Assembly (NCBI GenBank): GCA_001803045.1
Contig: MHAR01000020.1
Location: forward strand, 1-37,567
Source: Ignavibacteria bacterium RIFOXYB12_FULL_35_14
GTDB lineage: Bacteria; Bacteroidota; Ignavibacteria; Ignavibacteriales; Ignavibacteriaceae
DNA: 37,567 nt
Direction of reading: 5' to 3'
The notes below the pieces were generated by a model, which ran no database searches, had not been told where the DNA came from, and saw nothing but the letters and a program-made list of their open reading frames with translations. Positions 8,544 to 16,748 of this stretch are shown here, piece by piece. The translations under genes were made by a program, and so were the position numbers. Position 1 is the stretch's first letter. Each line of letters begins with the position of its first letter.

Positions 8544-11114
8544 ATGAATCATAAATATCCGTCAATCAATCTATTATTAGCTCTATTATTAATTTCATTT
8601 AATATAAATGAGCAAGATAAAAATTTACTCACTATTGAAAGCACGCGGGAAGTTGGACAAATAGAGGTTGGAAGCCCTTATGTTGGGATTGAAATTCACA
8701 AAAGTTTTCCTTTGTTGAATAGGATAAGTTTTTATTATCCGGTTGCCAACAGTATTGATATTAGTGAGGATTACTGGAAGCGTGAAAATTACAGAATTAT
8801 GTCTTTAGGATTGAAAGTGGGAGATTCACCAAAAAGATTTTTACAAAATCAGATTTATCAAGTCTCTCAGACACCATATTCTGTTTCCTTTATTGGAAAT
8901 GATTCCGAGAGTGAAATAAAAATCAGTTATGAGTTTTGCAAGAATGAACCAGCTATGGTGGTTACTTATGAAATAACTAATGCATCTGAGACTGAAAAAG
9001 AATATGAAGTATATACAAGATTAGAAACAACTCTAAGAACATGCCACACTTATAAAATTATTGACAGTGCATACACCGAATATCAAGAGAACGGATCAAT
9101 AATTAGGGTAAACTATCCATTTACAGAAACGGGTCATGCACAAATATTTGTTATGAATTTAGGGTTGAAACCATCAAGTTTTTCGACCAAAGAAGAAAAG
9201 AATAATGAATATAAAAACCTGGATGATTGGTGGTTGAACACTGACAGCCCGCTTCCAGAAAAAATAATTCAGAAAGAAAACCTCAACAAATCGGTTGCAG
9301 CATTCATTTATAAAAAACAATTAGCTCCAAAAACATCAATTAAAATTATCCAGATTGTAGGATCATCCTTAATTTCAGAAGCGAAAGAAAAGACAGATTT
9401 CTTGTTAAAAAATTATCAAAATGAAATCAATGAGTATAAAAATTATATCATAAAAGAATCTGTGGACAAAAATGAAATCATTACACGGGATGAAGATATT
9501 GATTTTACTTCGAGATGGTCAAAGGCGGTCTTGGCTACGAATGCCCATTATTTAAATGGACAAATTGTCCCTATGCCAGCTCAAGCAGAATACAATTTTT
9601 ATTTTACTCACGATGTATTGCTAACTGATTTAGCTGCTGTGAATTTCGACCTGGATAGAGTTAAAAATGATTTAAAATATATTATCAGTTTAGCAGATAC
9701 AGACAAGATAATTCCTCACGCATACTACTGGAAAGACACAACATATAAAACCGAATTTGCAGGAACGGAAAACTGGAATCACTTTTGGTTCACTCTTGTG
9801 TGTGCACGTTATCTGCGACATTCAGGTGACAGTAAATTTATAGAGCAACTTTATCCTTGTATCGAGCAAAGCATTAAGACTGCTTTGAAGAATAAAGGAG
9901 AAGACGATTTAATGTGGTCTTTCAGACCCGATTGGTGGGATATTGGTAACAATTATGGACCACGAGCATATATGACAATCTTGGCCATTCGAGCTTTGAG
10001 GGAGTTTAATTTTATTTCGTCTGTGTTGAATCGGGATATCGCTAACATACAGTTTTATGAGAATCTGGCTAATCGAATGAACAAAAAATTAATTGATTCA
10101 CTTTGGAATGTTGAATTGAATTACTTAACAAGTTATTATGAAGATGGAAAAGAAGATCGTCATATCTACATGGGATCTCTGTTAGCCTCACATTTTAACT
10201 TGATGGATGACGATAAAAATTTAAAGCTGATCACAACAGCAAAAGAAAAATTACTGGATGAAAAACTGGGCATATACACATTATATCCAATGGATCTGCA
10301 TTTGCTTATTGATTATATGAAATTCGCCGGTAATGAAGCCGGAGATCCCTATCATTATGCTAATGGGGGAATCTGGCCCCATGGGAATGCTTGGTACTCG
10401 CTCGCTTTAGTCAGTAACGGATTAAACAAGGATGCTTTTGAATTCATTAAAAAAACTATGACTTTGAATGGCATAATGAATAGCCCCAATGGACAGCCAG
10501 CTTTATACGAGTATAGAATAAGTGATAAAAACAATCCAGCCATTTATGGTAAGATTGATAAACCTCAATTTCTTTGGGCAGGCGGTTGGTACTTTTATAC
10601 TTTGTATAATTTATTCGGTCTGAGAGAAAATGAATGGAATATTTCATTTAGTCCATTCATTCCCGACGAAATGGATTCAGTTCAATTATCTGTTACTCTC
10701 AAAGGAGTTTCTATAACAGTTGATATTAAAGGAAAAGGAAATTCATTAGTTTCAATCTTATACGATGGAAAGGAAATTCCGTCCGCTATTGTGCCTGAGG
10801 ATATAAATCATTTTAAAAAGATTAACTTAAAATTAGGTGAAGCCAAAACACCATACTTGTTTTCTGCTAATGCATTGGTATTTTCTCCAACATATAATAG
10901 AGAGACAAAAACACTTGAATTTGATCTTGATTCTTTTGAATGGCATTTAATAGAACTGCAAATCATATCCCCAACGGCAAATCAAAATATTTCTATAAAT
11001 AACAATTTTATTAGCAGCGGGATCACAGAAGCAAAGAAAAATAATGTGTATGAAATAAATCTACAGCATGTTTCGAGTTTGAAGAAAAATCACTATATGA
11101 TAAAATTTAAATAA
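8544..11114 (+). CDS. Secreted (alpha/alpha)6-barrel glycosidase/phosphorylase-like protein
   Basis: This is an 856-residue protein with a hydrophobic leader (INLLLALLLISF) and no obvious lipobox. Residues 30-290 form a beta-sandwich-like region. Residues 320-720 look like the (alpha/alpha)6 barrel of the amylo-alpha-1,6-glucosidase/GH94/GH36-like clan: FYFTHDVLLTDLAA (a GDE-style acidic site), TENWNHFWFTL, SFRPDWWDIGNNYGPRAY and YANGGIWPHGNAWYS. A C-terminal beta domain follows (about 720-856). No T9SS tail is present, so the periplasm is the likely location. The start lies 30 bp after the preceding stop codon, in line with one operon. It probably cleaves or phosphorolyses an oligosaccharide made available by its neighbours. 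The family call is moderate and the exact activity is unknown. Confidence 0.6.
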   Translation: MNHKYPSINLLLALLLISFNINEQDKNLLTIESTREVGQIEVGSPYVGIEIHKSFPLLNRISFYYPVANSIDISEDYWKRENYRIMSLGLKVGDSPKRFLQNQIYQVSQTPYSVSFIGNDSESEIKISYEFCKNEPAMVVTYEITNASETEKEYEVYTRLETTLRTCHTYKIIDSAYTEYQENGSIIRVNYPFTETGHAQIFVMNLGLKPSSFSTKEEKNNEYKNLDDWWLNTDSPLPEKIIQKENLNKSVAAFIYKKQLAPKTSIKIIQIVGSSLISEAKEKTDFLLKNYQNEINEYKNYIIKESVDKNEIITRDEDIDFTSRWSKAVLATNAHYLNGQIVPMPAQAEYNFYFTHDVLLTDLAAVNFDLDRVKNDLKYIISLADTDKIIPHAYYWKDTTYKTEFAGTENWNHFWFTLVCARYLRHSGDSKFIEQLYPCIEQSIKTALKNKGEDDLMWSFRPDWWDIGNNYGPRAYMTILAIRALREFNFISSVLNRDIANIQFYENLANRMNKKLIDSLWNVELNYLTSYYEDGKEDRHIYMGSLLASHFNLMDDDKNLKLITTAKEKLLDEKLGIYTLYPMDLHLLIDYMKFAGNEAGDPYHYANGGIWPHGNAWYSLALVSNGLNKDAFEFIKKTMTLNGIMNSPNGQPALYEYRISDKNNPAIYGKIDKPQFLWAGGWYFYTLYNLFGLRENEWNISFSPFIPDEMDSVQLSVTLKGVSITVDIKGKGNSLVSILYDGKEIPSAIVPEDINHFKKINLKLGEAKTPYLFSANALVFSPTYNRETKTLEFDLDSFEWHLIELQIISPTANQNISINNNFISSGITEAKKNNVYEINLQHVSSLKKNHYMIKFK

Positions 11115-11415
11115 TTTATTTGCGCTTAATTGAAGAATTTATCCTGGATAATAATAGAATAGATGGGATTATTTTTTCAATGATAAGTCACTCCAGAACG
11201 CAGCCGATGATAAACATAAATTGACTGCTCATGATTAGTTAAGACTATGCCTCTTATACCTGAAATAATTCGGTGGTTAGACTTAATGAATTCCATTAAC
11301 TATTTTTAAAGTAAGTTTGATAAGACTTATTGCGATATGTGAGAATGCTTTGCTATGGATGCATTCTAATTTTCGTGCTTGTATAACAATCTAAGTTTTA
11401 ATTAAAAGGGTTTCT
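11115..11415. other. Intergenic region upstream of hsdR
   Basis: There is no gene in these 301 bases. The clearest structure is an inverted repeat AGAATGC (11342-11348) and GCATTCT (11361-11367), followed by AATTTTC. It lies about 50 bp before the hsdR start. It could be a weak terminator for the sugar genes or an operator for the restriction operon; the sequence does not decide. The stretch AAAAGGG at 11404-11410 is the hsdR ribosome site. Confidence 0.35.
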
Positions 11416-14181
11416 TTGTTAACACCCGAACAGCAAGCCAGAGCAAATATTGACAAACAGCTTGAACAATCAGGCTGGTTCGTTCAAGATTTTAAAGAGC
11501 TTAATCCTTCAGCTTCATTAGGAGTTGCTGTTAGGGAATATCCCACCGAAAGCGGTTCCGCAGATTACATTTTATTCGTTGATAGAAAGCCAATCGGAGT
11601 CATTGAGGCAAAAAGAGAAGGTATAACGTTGAGTGCTGTCCATGACCAGACTACTAGATACGCAGCCGATAAATTAAAATTCATCTTCAAAAAAGAAGAG
11701 CTTCCTTTTCAATACGAATCAACCGGAACAGAAACATATTTCACTGATGCACGGGATCCCGTTCCAAGGCAAAGAGAGATATTTAATTTTCACAAACCGG
11801 AAACTTTGTACGCTTGGATTAAACAGGAAAATTCACTTCGAGCAAGACTAAGATTGTTTCCACCACTAAATACCGATGGCTTAAGAGCATGTCAAAGCAT
11901 TGCAATAAAAAACCTTGAAGAATCTTTCGCCGATAATAGAGCAAGAGCTCTAATTCAAATGGCGACAGGTGCCGGAAAAACATACACTGCTATCACATCA
12001 GTTTATCGGTTGTTAAAATTTGCAAAAGCAAAACGGATTTTATTCTTAGTTGACACGAGAAATCTTGGTAAGCAAGCCGAACAGGAATTTCAAGCATACA
12101 AACCTAATGACGACAAGAGACTTTTCACCGAACTTTACAACGTGCAGCGTCTCCGTTCAAATTTTATTGATACCTCCACACATGTATGTATCAGTACTAT
12201 TCAGAGAATGTACTCCATCCTCAAAGGTAAGGAACTTGATGAATCTCTAGAAGATGATTCGCCGTATGAATCTAAAATCATTGATAAACCCGTTGATGTT
12301 GCTTACACGCCAAACGTTCCTATCAAAACATTCGATTTCATAATTATTGATGAATGCCACCGCTCAATTTATAATTTGTGGAAGCAAGTGCTTGATTACT
12401 TTGATGCTTTTATGATTGGACTTACCGCAACTCCCGATAAGCGAACCTTTGCATTTTTCCATGAAAATATTGTTAGCGAGTACACATTAAAGCAGTCAAT
12501 TGCGGACAGAGTAAATGTTGGATACGATGTTTACACAATTGAAACCGAGATCACTCAGCATGGTGCAAAAATTCAAGCAAAGCAATTTGTAGATCTCCGC
12601 AATAAAACGACAAGAAAGAAGGAGTGGAAGCAGCTTGATGATGAAGTTGTTTATGAAGCTAATCAACTTGATAAAGATATTGTAAATCCAAGCCAGATTC
12701 GAAACATAGTTCGCGAATACAAAAGAGTTCTGAAAGAAGGATTTTATCCCGAGCGAGGAAATGAATACGACGTCCCCAAAACATTGATCTTTGCAAAAAC
12801 TGACAGTCATGCGGAAGATATTGTTCACATTGTGCGTGAAGAGTTTGGGGAAGGAAATGATTTCTGTAAAAAGATAACCTACAATACGAAACCCGAAGAT
12901 CCCGAAGCGATTCTACAAAAATTCCGAACAGGATATTATCCTCGAATTGCAGTAACCGTTGATATGATTGCAACGGGCACCGATGTTAAACCGATTGAAG
13001 TGCTCATCTTTATGCGTGATGTTCGCTCACGTAATTATTTCCAGCAGATGATTGGTCGTGGAACAAGATCATTCAGTAAAGACGAGCTTGTCAAAGTTAC
13101 GCCAAGTGCAAAGCTGAACAAGGAAAGATTTTATATTATTGATGCTGTTGGTGTATTCAAATCAATTAAGGTTGATTATCCTATTGTAGATAAAAAGCCA
13201 ACCGTTCCTCTAAAGGATTTAATGAAAATGGTAATCCTGCAGCCGGATGAAGACAATCTTTCATCGCTCGCTACCCGGCTGTCAAAATTAGATAAACAAA
13301 TTTCCGATACTGACAGAGAAAAATTTAGAGAGCTCTCTGAAGGCAAAAGCATTACTGAAGTTGCAGTTAATCTTGCAAATGTTTACGATCCGGATGTGGT
13401 AGATAATAACGTAAGAAAAAAGTTCAATCTGTCAGAAACTGCAGAACCAACTGAAGATCAAATTCAATCGGTCATTCAACCATTCATTCAATCAGCCATC
13501 CGTCCATTCGACAATCCAAAGCTGCGTGATTTTATTGAAACTGTCCGTCAAAAAATTTATCAGATAATTGATGAAACAAATCCCGACAGAGTAACATTTT
13601 CCGGTTTCGACACTCAAGCAAAAGAAAACTCAGAAGAGATAATAAATAACTTCCGAAAGTTTATTGACGAGAATAAGAATGAAATAATTGCTTTGAAAAT
13701 CCTTTACTCGCAGCCGGAGCGACGAAAAGAATTGACTTACAATATGGTTAAGGATTTACGGGACGCTTTGCTTAACCCGCCGTATAATTTATCGATAGAT
13801 CAGGTTTGGAATGCATACCAGCATGTTGAACCTAAAGCCGTAAAACTCCGAACTCCCAAGGGAATGCTGACAGATATAATTTCTTTAATTAGGTTTGAGT
13901 TGAAAATTGATACAATGCTTGAACCTTACAGTGAAATTGTTAACCGCAGCTTCCGTGATTGGGTGTTTAGACGTAATGCCGGACCAGTACAGTTTACAAA
14001 TGAACAGATGGAATGGCTGAGAATGATAAAAGACCATGTTGTGTCTTCTGTAAGAATTGATAAAGATGATTTTGACAGAACACCGTTTGACCGTGAAGGT
14101 GGACTCGGAAAGTTTTATCAGATATTTGGTGAGCAGACAGAGAAAATACTTGCAGAAATTAATGCGGAATTAGCAGCTTGA
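11416..14181 (+). CDS. hsdR: Type I restriction enzyme, motor/nuclease subunit HsdR
   Basis: This 921-residue protein translocates and cuts DNA in a type I restriction complex. It starts at TTG 11416 behind AAAAGGG. The N-terminal nuclease has D50 and the E64-A-K66 motif (GSADYILF and GVIEAKREG). The SF2 motor follows: Walker A ATGAGKT (183-189), IIDECHR (DECH 312-315), TATP (337-340), and the arginine-finger motif QQMIGRGTR (543-551). The C-terminal third resembles the EcoEI-type HsdR tail that contacts the methylase, ending GGLGKFYQIFG and NAELAA. It opens an operon whose other type I parts are hsdS (16741) and hsdM (19175). The 3' end is followed at once by a palindromic repeat and a RAYT gene. 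A second, diverged copy of the last ~30 codons lies 700 bp downstream. Confidence 0.95.
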   Translation: MLTPEQQARANIDKQLEQSGWFVQDFKELNPSASLGVAVREYPTESGSADYILFVDRKPIGVIEAKREGITLSAVHDQTTRYAADKLKFIFKKEELPFQYESTGTETYFTDARDPVPRQREIFNFHKPETLYAWIKQENSLRARLRLFPPLNTDGLRACQSIAIKNLEESFADNRARALIQMATGAGKTYTAITSVYRLLKFAKAKRILFLVDTRNLGKQAEQEFQAYKPNDDKRLFTELYNVQRLRSNFIDTSTHVCISTIQRMYSILKGKELDESLEDDSPYESKIIDKPVDVAYTPNVPIKTFDFIIIDECHRSIYNLWKQVLDYFDAFMIGLTATPDKRTFAFFHENIVSEYTLKQSIADRVNVGYDVYTIETEITQHGAKIQAKQFVDLRNKTTRKKEWKQLDDEVVYEANQLDKDIVNPSQIRNIVREYKRVLKEGFYPERGNEYDVPKTLIFAKTDSHAEDIVHIVREEFGEGNDFCKKITYNTKPEDPEAILQKFRTGYYPRIAVTVDMIATGTDVKPIEVLIFMRDVRSRNYFQQMIGRGTRSFSKDELVKVTPSAKLNKERFYIIDAVGVFKSIKVDYPIVDKKPTVPLKDLMKMVILQPDEDNLSSLATRLSKLDKQISDTDREKFRELSEGKSITEVAVNLANVYDPDVVDNNVRKKFNLSETAEPTEDQIQSVIQPFIQSAIRPFDNPKLRDFIETVRQKIYQIIDETNPDRVTFSGFDTQAKENSEEIINNFRKFIDENKNEIIALKILYSQPERRKELTYNMVKDLRDALLNPPYNLSIDQVWNAYQHVEPKAVKLRTPKGMLTDIISLIRFELKIDTMLEPYSEIVNRSFRDWVFRRNAGPVQFTNEQMEWLRMIKDHVVSSVRIDKDDFDRTPFDREGGLGKFYQIFGEQTEKILAEINAELAA

Positions 14182-14190
14182 GGGAGAAGG

Positions 14191-14242
14191 AAAGATGACA
14201 TCTTTTCAAGCTCCACATAGCATTCAGAAAGATGTCATCTTT
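14191..14242. repeat. REP-like palindromic element, copy 1
   Basis: Two 15-base arms, AAAGATGACATCTTT (14191-14205) and AAAGATGTCATCTTT (14228-14242), are exact reverse complements of each other and are separated by 22 bases. Each arm is itself a palindrome around one central base. The element can fold as one 15-bp stem or as two small hairpins. It lies between the hsdR stop and the RAYT start, the usual place for a REP flanking its transposase. Confidence 0.9.
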
Positions 14243-14253
14243 ACATCTTAAAT

Positions 14254-14835
14254 ATGAAAAAGATAGATTACCACATACCGTTATACAAAGATCATCTCTA
14301 CCACGTTTATAATCGTGGTAATGGGAAAGAACAAATATTTTTTAATGAAGGAAACTATGATTACTTTTTAAGACAATATCATAAGTACACAGCAGATTTA
14401 TTGGACACCTTTGCTTATTGTTTATTATCAAATCACTTTCATTTGTTACTTCGTCCTAAAGTTAATGATCCAGATTTAATCAGTGAACAATTCAGAAAGT
14501 TTTTTATTGCCTACTCAATGGCTATCAATAAGCAGGAAAAAAGAAAAGGCAATTTATTTCAAAGAGCATTTAAGAGAAAAATTATTGAAGATGAAAAGTA
14601 CTTTTACTCGGCAGTATATTATATCCATTCCAATCCGGTTCATCATGGTTTTGTTAAGGATTTAACAACATATAGATTCAGTTCTTTTAATTCATTGGTA
14701 GGAAATAAAGAAACTAAGCTATGCAGAAATGAGGTAATGGAATGGTTTGGAGGGAAAAAGAATTTTATTGAGTTTCACACTGGAATAAAGAAAACTTATT
14801 TTAGTGATAATTATATAATTGAAGATGATAAGTGA
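14254..14835 (+). CDS. REP-associated tyrosine transposase (RAYT, Y1 family)
   Basis: This 193-residue protein belongs to the IS200/IS605-like Y1 transposase superfamily, in the REP-associated branch. It has HVYNRGN (residues 17-23), the HUH metal motif as HFH (61-63) in LLSNHFHLLLRP, and the late motif YYIHSNPVHHGF (122-133), which holds the likely catalytic tyrosine. Proteins of this kind cut single-stranded REP hairpins with a 5'-phosphotyrosine intermediate. Copies of the same palindrome stand 11 bp before and 9 bp after the gene. Three more lie in the same operon, so the substrate is probably that element. No clear ribosome site precedes ATG 14254, and expression may depend on readthrough from hsdR. 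The gene interrupts the hsdR-hsdS order and separates hsdR from a second hsdR-like tail. Confidence 0.9.
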   Translation: MKKIDYHIPLYKDHLYHVYNRGNGKEQIFFNEGNYDYFLRQYHKYTADLLDTFAYCLLSNHFHLLLRPKVNDPDLISEQFRKFFIAYSMAINKQEKRKGNLFQRAFKRKIIEDEKYFYSAVYYIHSNPVHHGFVKDLTTYRFSSFNSLVGNKETKLCRNEVMEWFGGKKNFIEFHTGIKKTYFSDNYIIEDDK

Positions 14836-14844
14836 GAAATGCAT

Positions 14845-14895
14845 AAAGATGACATCTTTTCACGTTTCAATTGCATACACAAAGATGTCATCTTT
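14845..14895. repeat. REP-like palindromic element, copy 2
   Basis: The arms AAAGATGACATCTTT (14845-14859) and AAAGATGTCATCTTT (14881-14895) are identical to those of copy 1. They flank a 21-base spacer that keeps the opening TCACGTT and an internal GCATACAC. The orientation matches copy 1. The element closes the RAYT unit and directly abuts the hsdR-like tail remnant. Confidence 0.9.
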
Positions 14896-14896
14896 G

Positions 14897-15007
14897 GCTG
14901 AACTGTCTCCATTCGTTGACGAAGGCGGACTAGGGAAATTCTATCAACTCTTTGGAGGAGATACAGAAAAAATTATTGAGGAATTAAATAAAGAATTAGC
15001 AGCATAA
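14897..15007 (+). pseudogene. Orphan 3' end of a second hsdR allele
   Basis: Starting right after the palindrome, the frame reads AELSPFVDEGGLGKFYQLFG and then closes with EELNKELAA and a stop. This matches the last ~30 residues of the intact HsdR upstream (REGGLGKFYQIFG and NAELAA), with roughly two thirds of bases identical. Extending the frame leftwards runs through the palindrome to an ATG at 14819 with unrelated sequence, so the 62-codon reading is not a genuine HsdR. The piece is most simply the leftover tail of an older or different hsdR whose body was lost or replaced. The divergence excludes a recent duplication of the present gene. Confidence 0.8.
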
Positions 15008-15031
15008 AAATTTTAAAGGAGAAAATTTAAG

Positions 15032-16057
15032 ATGGCTACATTAGAACAAGAAAATCAAAAGCGATCAGAGTTAGAAAAAAATCTCAGTGAATTAGCAGGC
15101 ATAACACCTGAATCACTAATTAAGAAAGCAGAATTGGGGACTGCATTATCTTTCGAAGATGGTCTACCTTACTTTAAGCGTACATTAAAGTTATTTAACG
15201 ATCTTAAAAATTCTAATCTTGATGGTATACCTTATAAAGCTATTAACCAACTGAATACGGTTGCAACTCAAGCAATAGGTGAGTTCAATAATATTAAAGG
15301 CTTCACTATCGAACAACATCCGCAAAACACAAAAGGGGAGAGAGACCAATTAATAAACACAATCCGGGATAGGTATGATAACTATTATGAGGTTTTAGCT
15401 CCACATATAGCGTACTCGATTAGAAAAGGAACAGATTTCGAAGCACTTGAAAGTCAAGCAAGAAACACACTAAAAGAATTAAAAGATAAAATTGTTGAGG
15501 AACAGAAGAAATCAAAGTTAGAATCAGATGGAATTTTAGACTCAATGCGTAAGGCTGCCGGTGAAGCCGGTGTATCGCAGAATGCAATTTATTTTAGTAT
15601 AGAAGCTGATGAGCATAAAAAAACAGCAGGAAATTGGCTAACTGCTACGAAATGGATGGCTTTCGCAACTATACTATTCGCAGTGTTGGCTACAATTGCT
15701 TTTTTTATTTTTACTAAGGATTTTACATTTGAACAAGCGCTCCAATTGACAGTTGCAAAAATTTTAGTTTTCTCCGTTTTCTATTATGCTACGGTATGGT
15801 GCGGAAAGAATTATCGTGCATATATTCATAATTATGTAGTGAACAAGCACAGACAAAATGGACTAAGTACCTTTCAAGCCTTTGTAAAAGCCACAGAAGA
15901 CCCAGCAATTAAAAATGCAGTATTGCTAAAGGCAACAGAAAGTATTTTTGGACTTACGAATAGTGGATTCATTTCTTCAGAATCTGAACAGTCCGGAAGC
16001 TCACAGATTCTTGAGATAATTAGGTCTGGTTTTGAATCAAAAGGTGGAAAAGGTTAA
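15032..16057 (+). CDS. Two-TM coiled-coil protein of the restriction operon, function unknown
   Basis: I do not recognise this 341-residue protein. Residues 1-190 are charged and mostly helical, with a coiled-coil opening (LEQENQKRSELEKNLSEL) and a Lys/Glu-rich stretch near 150-170. Two membrane segments follow: about 205-228 (WMAFATILFAVLATIAFFIF) and 236-256 (LTVAKILVFSVFYYATVW). A soluble tail of about 80 residues ends ESKGGKG. The gene has a strong AAAGGAG site (15015-15021) about 10 bases before the ATG. Its stop shares a base with the next start (TAATG), tying it to the hsdS-like head that follows. A membrane-anchored accessory or abortive effector of the restriction system is possible from context alone. 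No catalytic motif is visible. Confidence 0.6.
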   Translation: MATLEQENQKRSELEKNLSELAGITPESLIKKAELGTALSFEDGLPYFKRTLKLFNDLKNSNLDGIPYKAINQLNTVATQAIGEFNNIKGFTIEQHPQNTKGERDQLINTIRDRYDNYYEVLAPHIAYSIRKGTDFEALESQARNTLKELKDKIVEEQKKSKLESDGILDSMRKAAGEAGVSQNAIYFSIEADEHKKTAGNWLTATKWMAFATILFAVLATIAFFIFTKDFTFEQALQLTVAKILVFSVFYYATVWCGKNYRAYIHNYVVNKHRQNGLSTFQAFVKATEDPAIKNAVLLKATESIFGLTNSGFISSESEQSGSSQILEIIRSGFESKGGKG

Positions 16058-16116
16058 TGCATAATAACCTTCCTTTCAACTGGTCTCGCGTTAAATTTGG
16101 TGAAAGAGAATTATGA
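16057..16116 (+). pseudogene. Orphan 5' end of hsdS, now a 19-codon leader
   Basis: An ATG overlapping the previous stop (TAATG) opens a 19-codon reading MHNNLPFNWSRVKFGEREL. It parallels the start of the intact HsdS (SLPVNWFWVKLGD); 28 of 36 aligned bases match. Its TGA overlaps the ATG of the nuclease gene (ATGA at 16113-16116). The original operon evidently ran from the membrane protein straight into hsdS. A nuclease gene now sits behind the first 18 or so hsdS codons, and a complete hsdS with its own head follows. The remnant still forms a translationally coupled link between its neighbours, so it may serve as a leader peptide. Confidence 0.75.
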
Positions 16117-16748
16117 AAGAAGATATTCTAGAACAAGCCGTAAATGATTGGTTGCTTTCGCAACCCGGAACATTTACAAAGCATAATGTAAAGTTTAAAC
16201 CATCAAAAGATGATCCGAAATTTAAAGAAGGAACAGATGCTGTTAATTCAGATATTGATGTTCTGGCGATCCATAAAAAGAAAAAAGGTGTGAGCAGAGT
16301 TTCTGCAGCAAGCTGTAAATCTTGGCAAAATGGATTCAGCGTGGAGGGATGGTATACAAAACTCAAAGATCCAAATATTAAAGTCAATCGGAGAGAAGCA
16401 TGGCGGTATTTTAGGGAAATTGCTGTGAGAAAGTGGGGTAAGGCACTCGCAAAAAAGATATTTGAGGAAACCGGTTCGAAAAATTTTACTTATTATTTAG
16501 TTGTAACAAAATTAAATGGAAAAAACTTAAACAATAGTATATGGAAATTTGAAAACGATAAAGTGTTCTTAAACAATCTGAAATATGATTCAAAATCTAA
16601 AGTTAGAATTAGAATAATTACATTTAAGGAAATATTTACAGACCACTTTCAGAGATTAAAATTAAAAACCCTTGAAGCAACAGAACTTGGTAGACTGATT
16701 CAAATTGTTAAAGCTTCAGGTGTAAAATTGATGGGAATAGATGAATAA
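16113..16748 (+). CDS. Predicted PD-(D/E)XK-type nuclease inserted before hsdS
   Basis: This 211-residue protein has SDIDVLAIHKKKKG (about 46-59) followed by VSAASCKSWQNGF (about 63-75). That acidic strand, then a hydrophobic strand ending in a lysine, is the layout of restriction-endonuclease-like folds, with D49 the candidate metal ligand and K70 the candidate lysine. A cysteine stands where Glu/Gln is usual before the lysine, so activity is not assured. The C-terminal half is basic and helical with no further motif I recognise. The ATG overlaps the TGA of the hsdS-head remnant, and its own end overlaps the hsdS start by 8 bases (ATGAATAA), so translation is coupled on both sides. It may be an accessory nuclease or a mobile nuclease gene that invaded the hsdS head. 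Confidence 0.6.
   Translation: MKEDILEQAVNDWLLSQPGTFTKHNVKFKPSKDDPKFKEGTDAVNSDIDVLAIHKKKKGVSRVSAASCKSWQNGFSVEGWYTKLKDPNIKVNRREAWRYFREIAVRKWGKALAKKIFEETGSKNFTYYLVVTKLNGKNLNNSIWKFENDKVFLNNLKYDSKSKVRIRIITFKEIFTDHFQRLKLKTLEATELGRLIQIVKASGVKLMGIDE

Noticed and set aside
12496-12973. Long minus-strand frames inside hsdR
   Set aside because: They lie wholly within a strong plus-strand gene with clear motifs and have no protein-like features of their own.
14819-15007. A 62-codon reading from ATG 14819 through palindrome copy 2 into the hsdR tail
   Set aside because: The first part has no family likeness and simply reads through the repeat; only the last ~36 codons are HsdR-like, so it is treated as a remnant.
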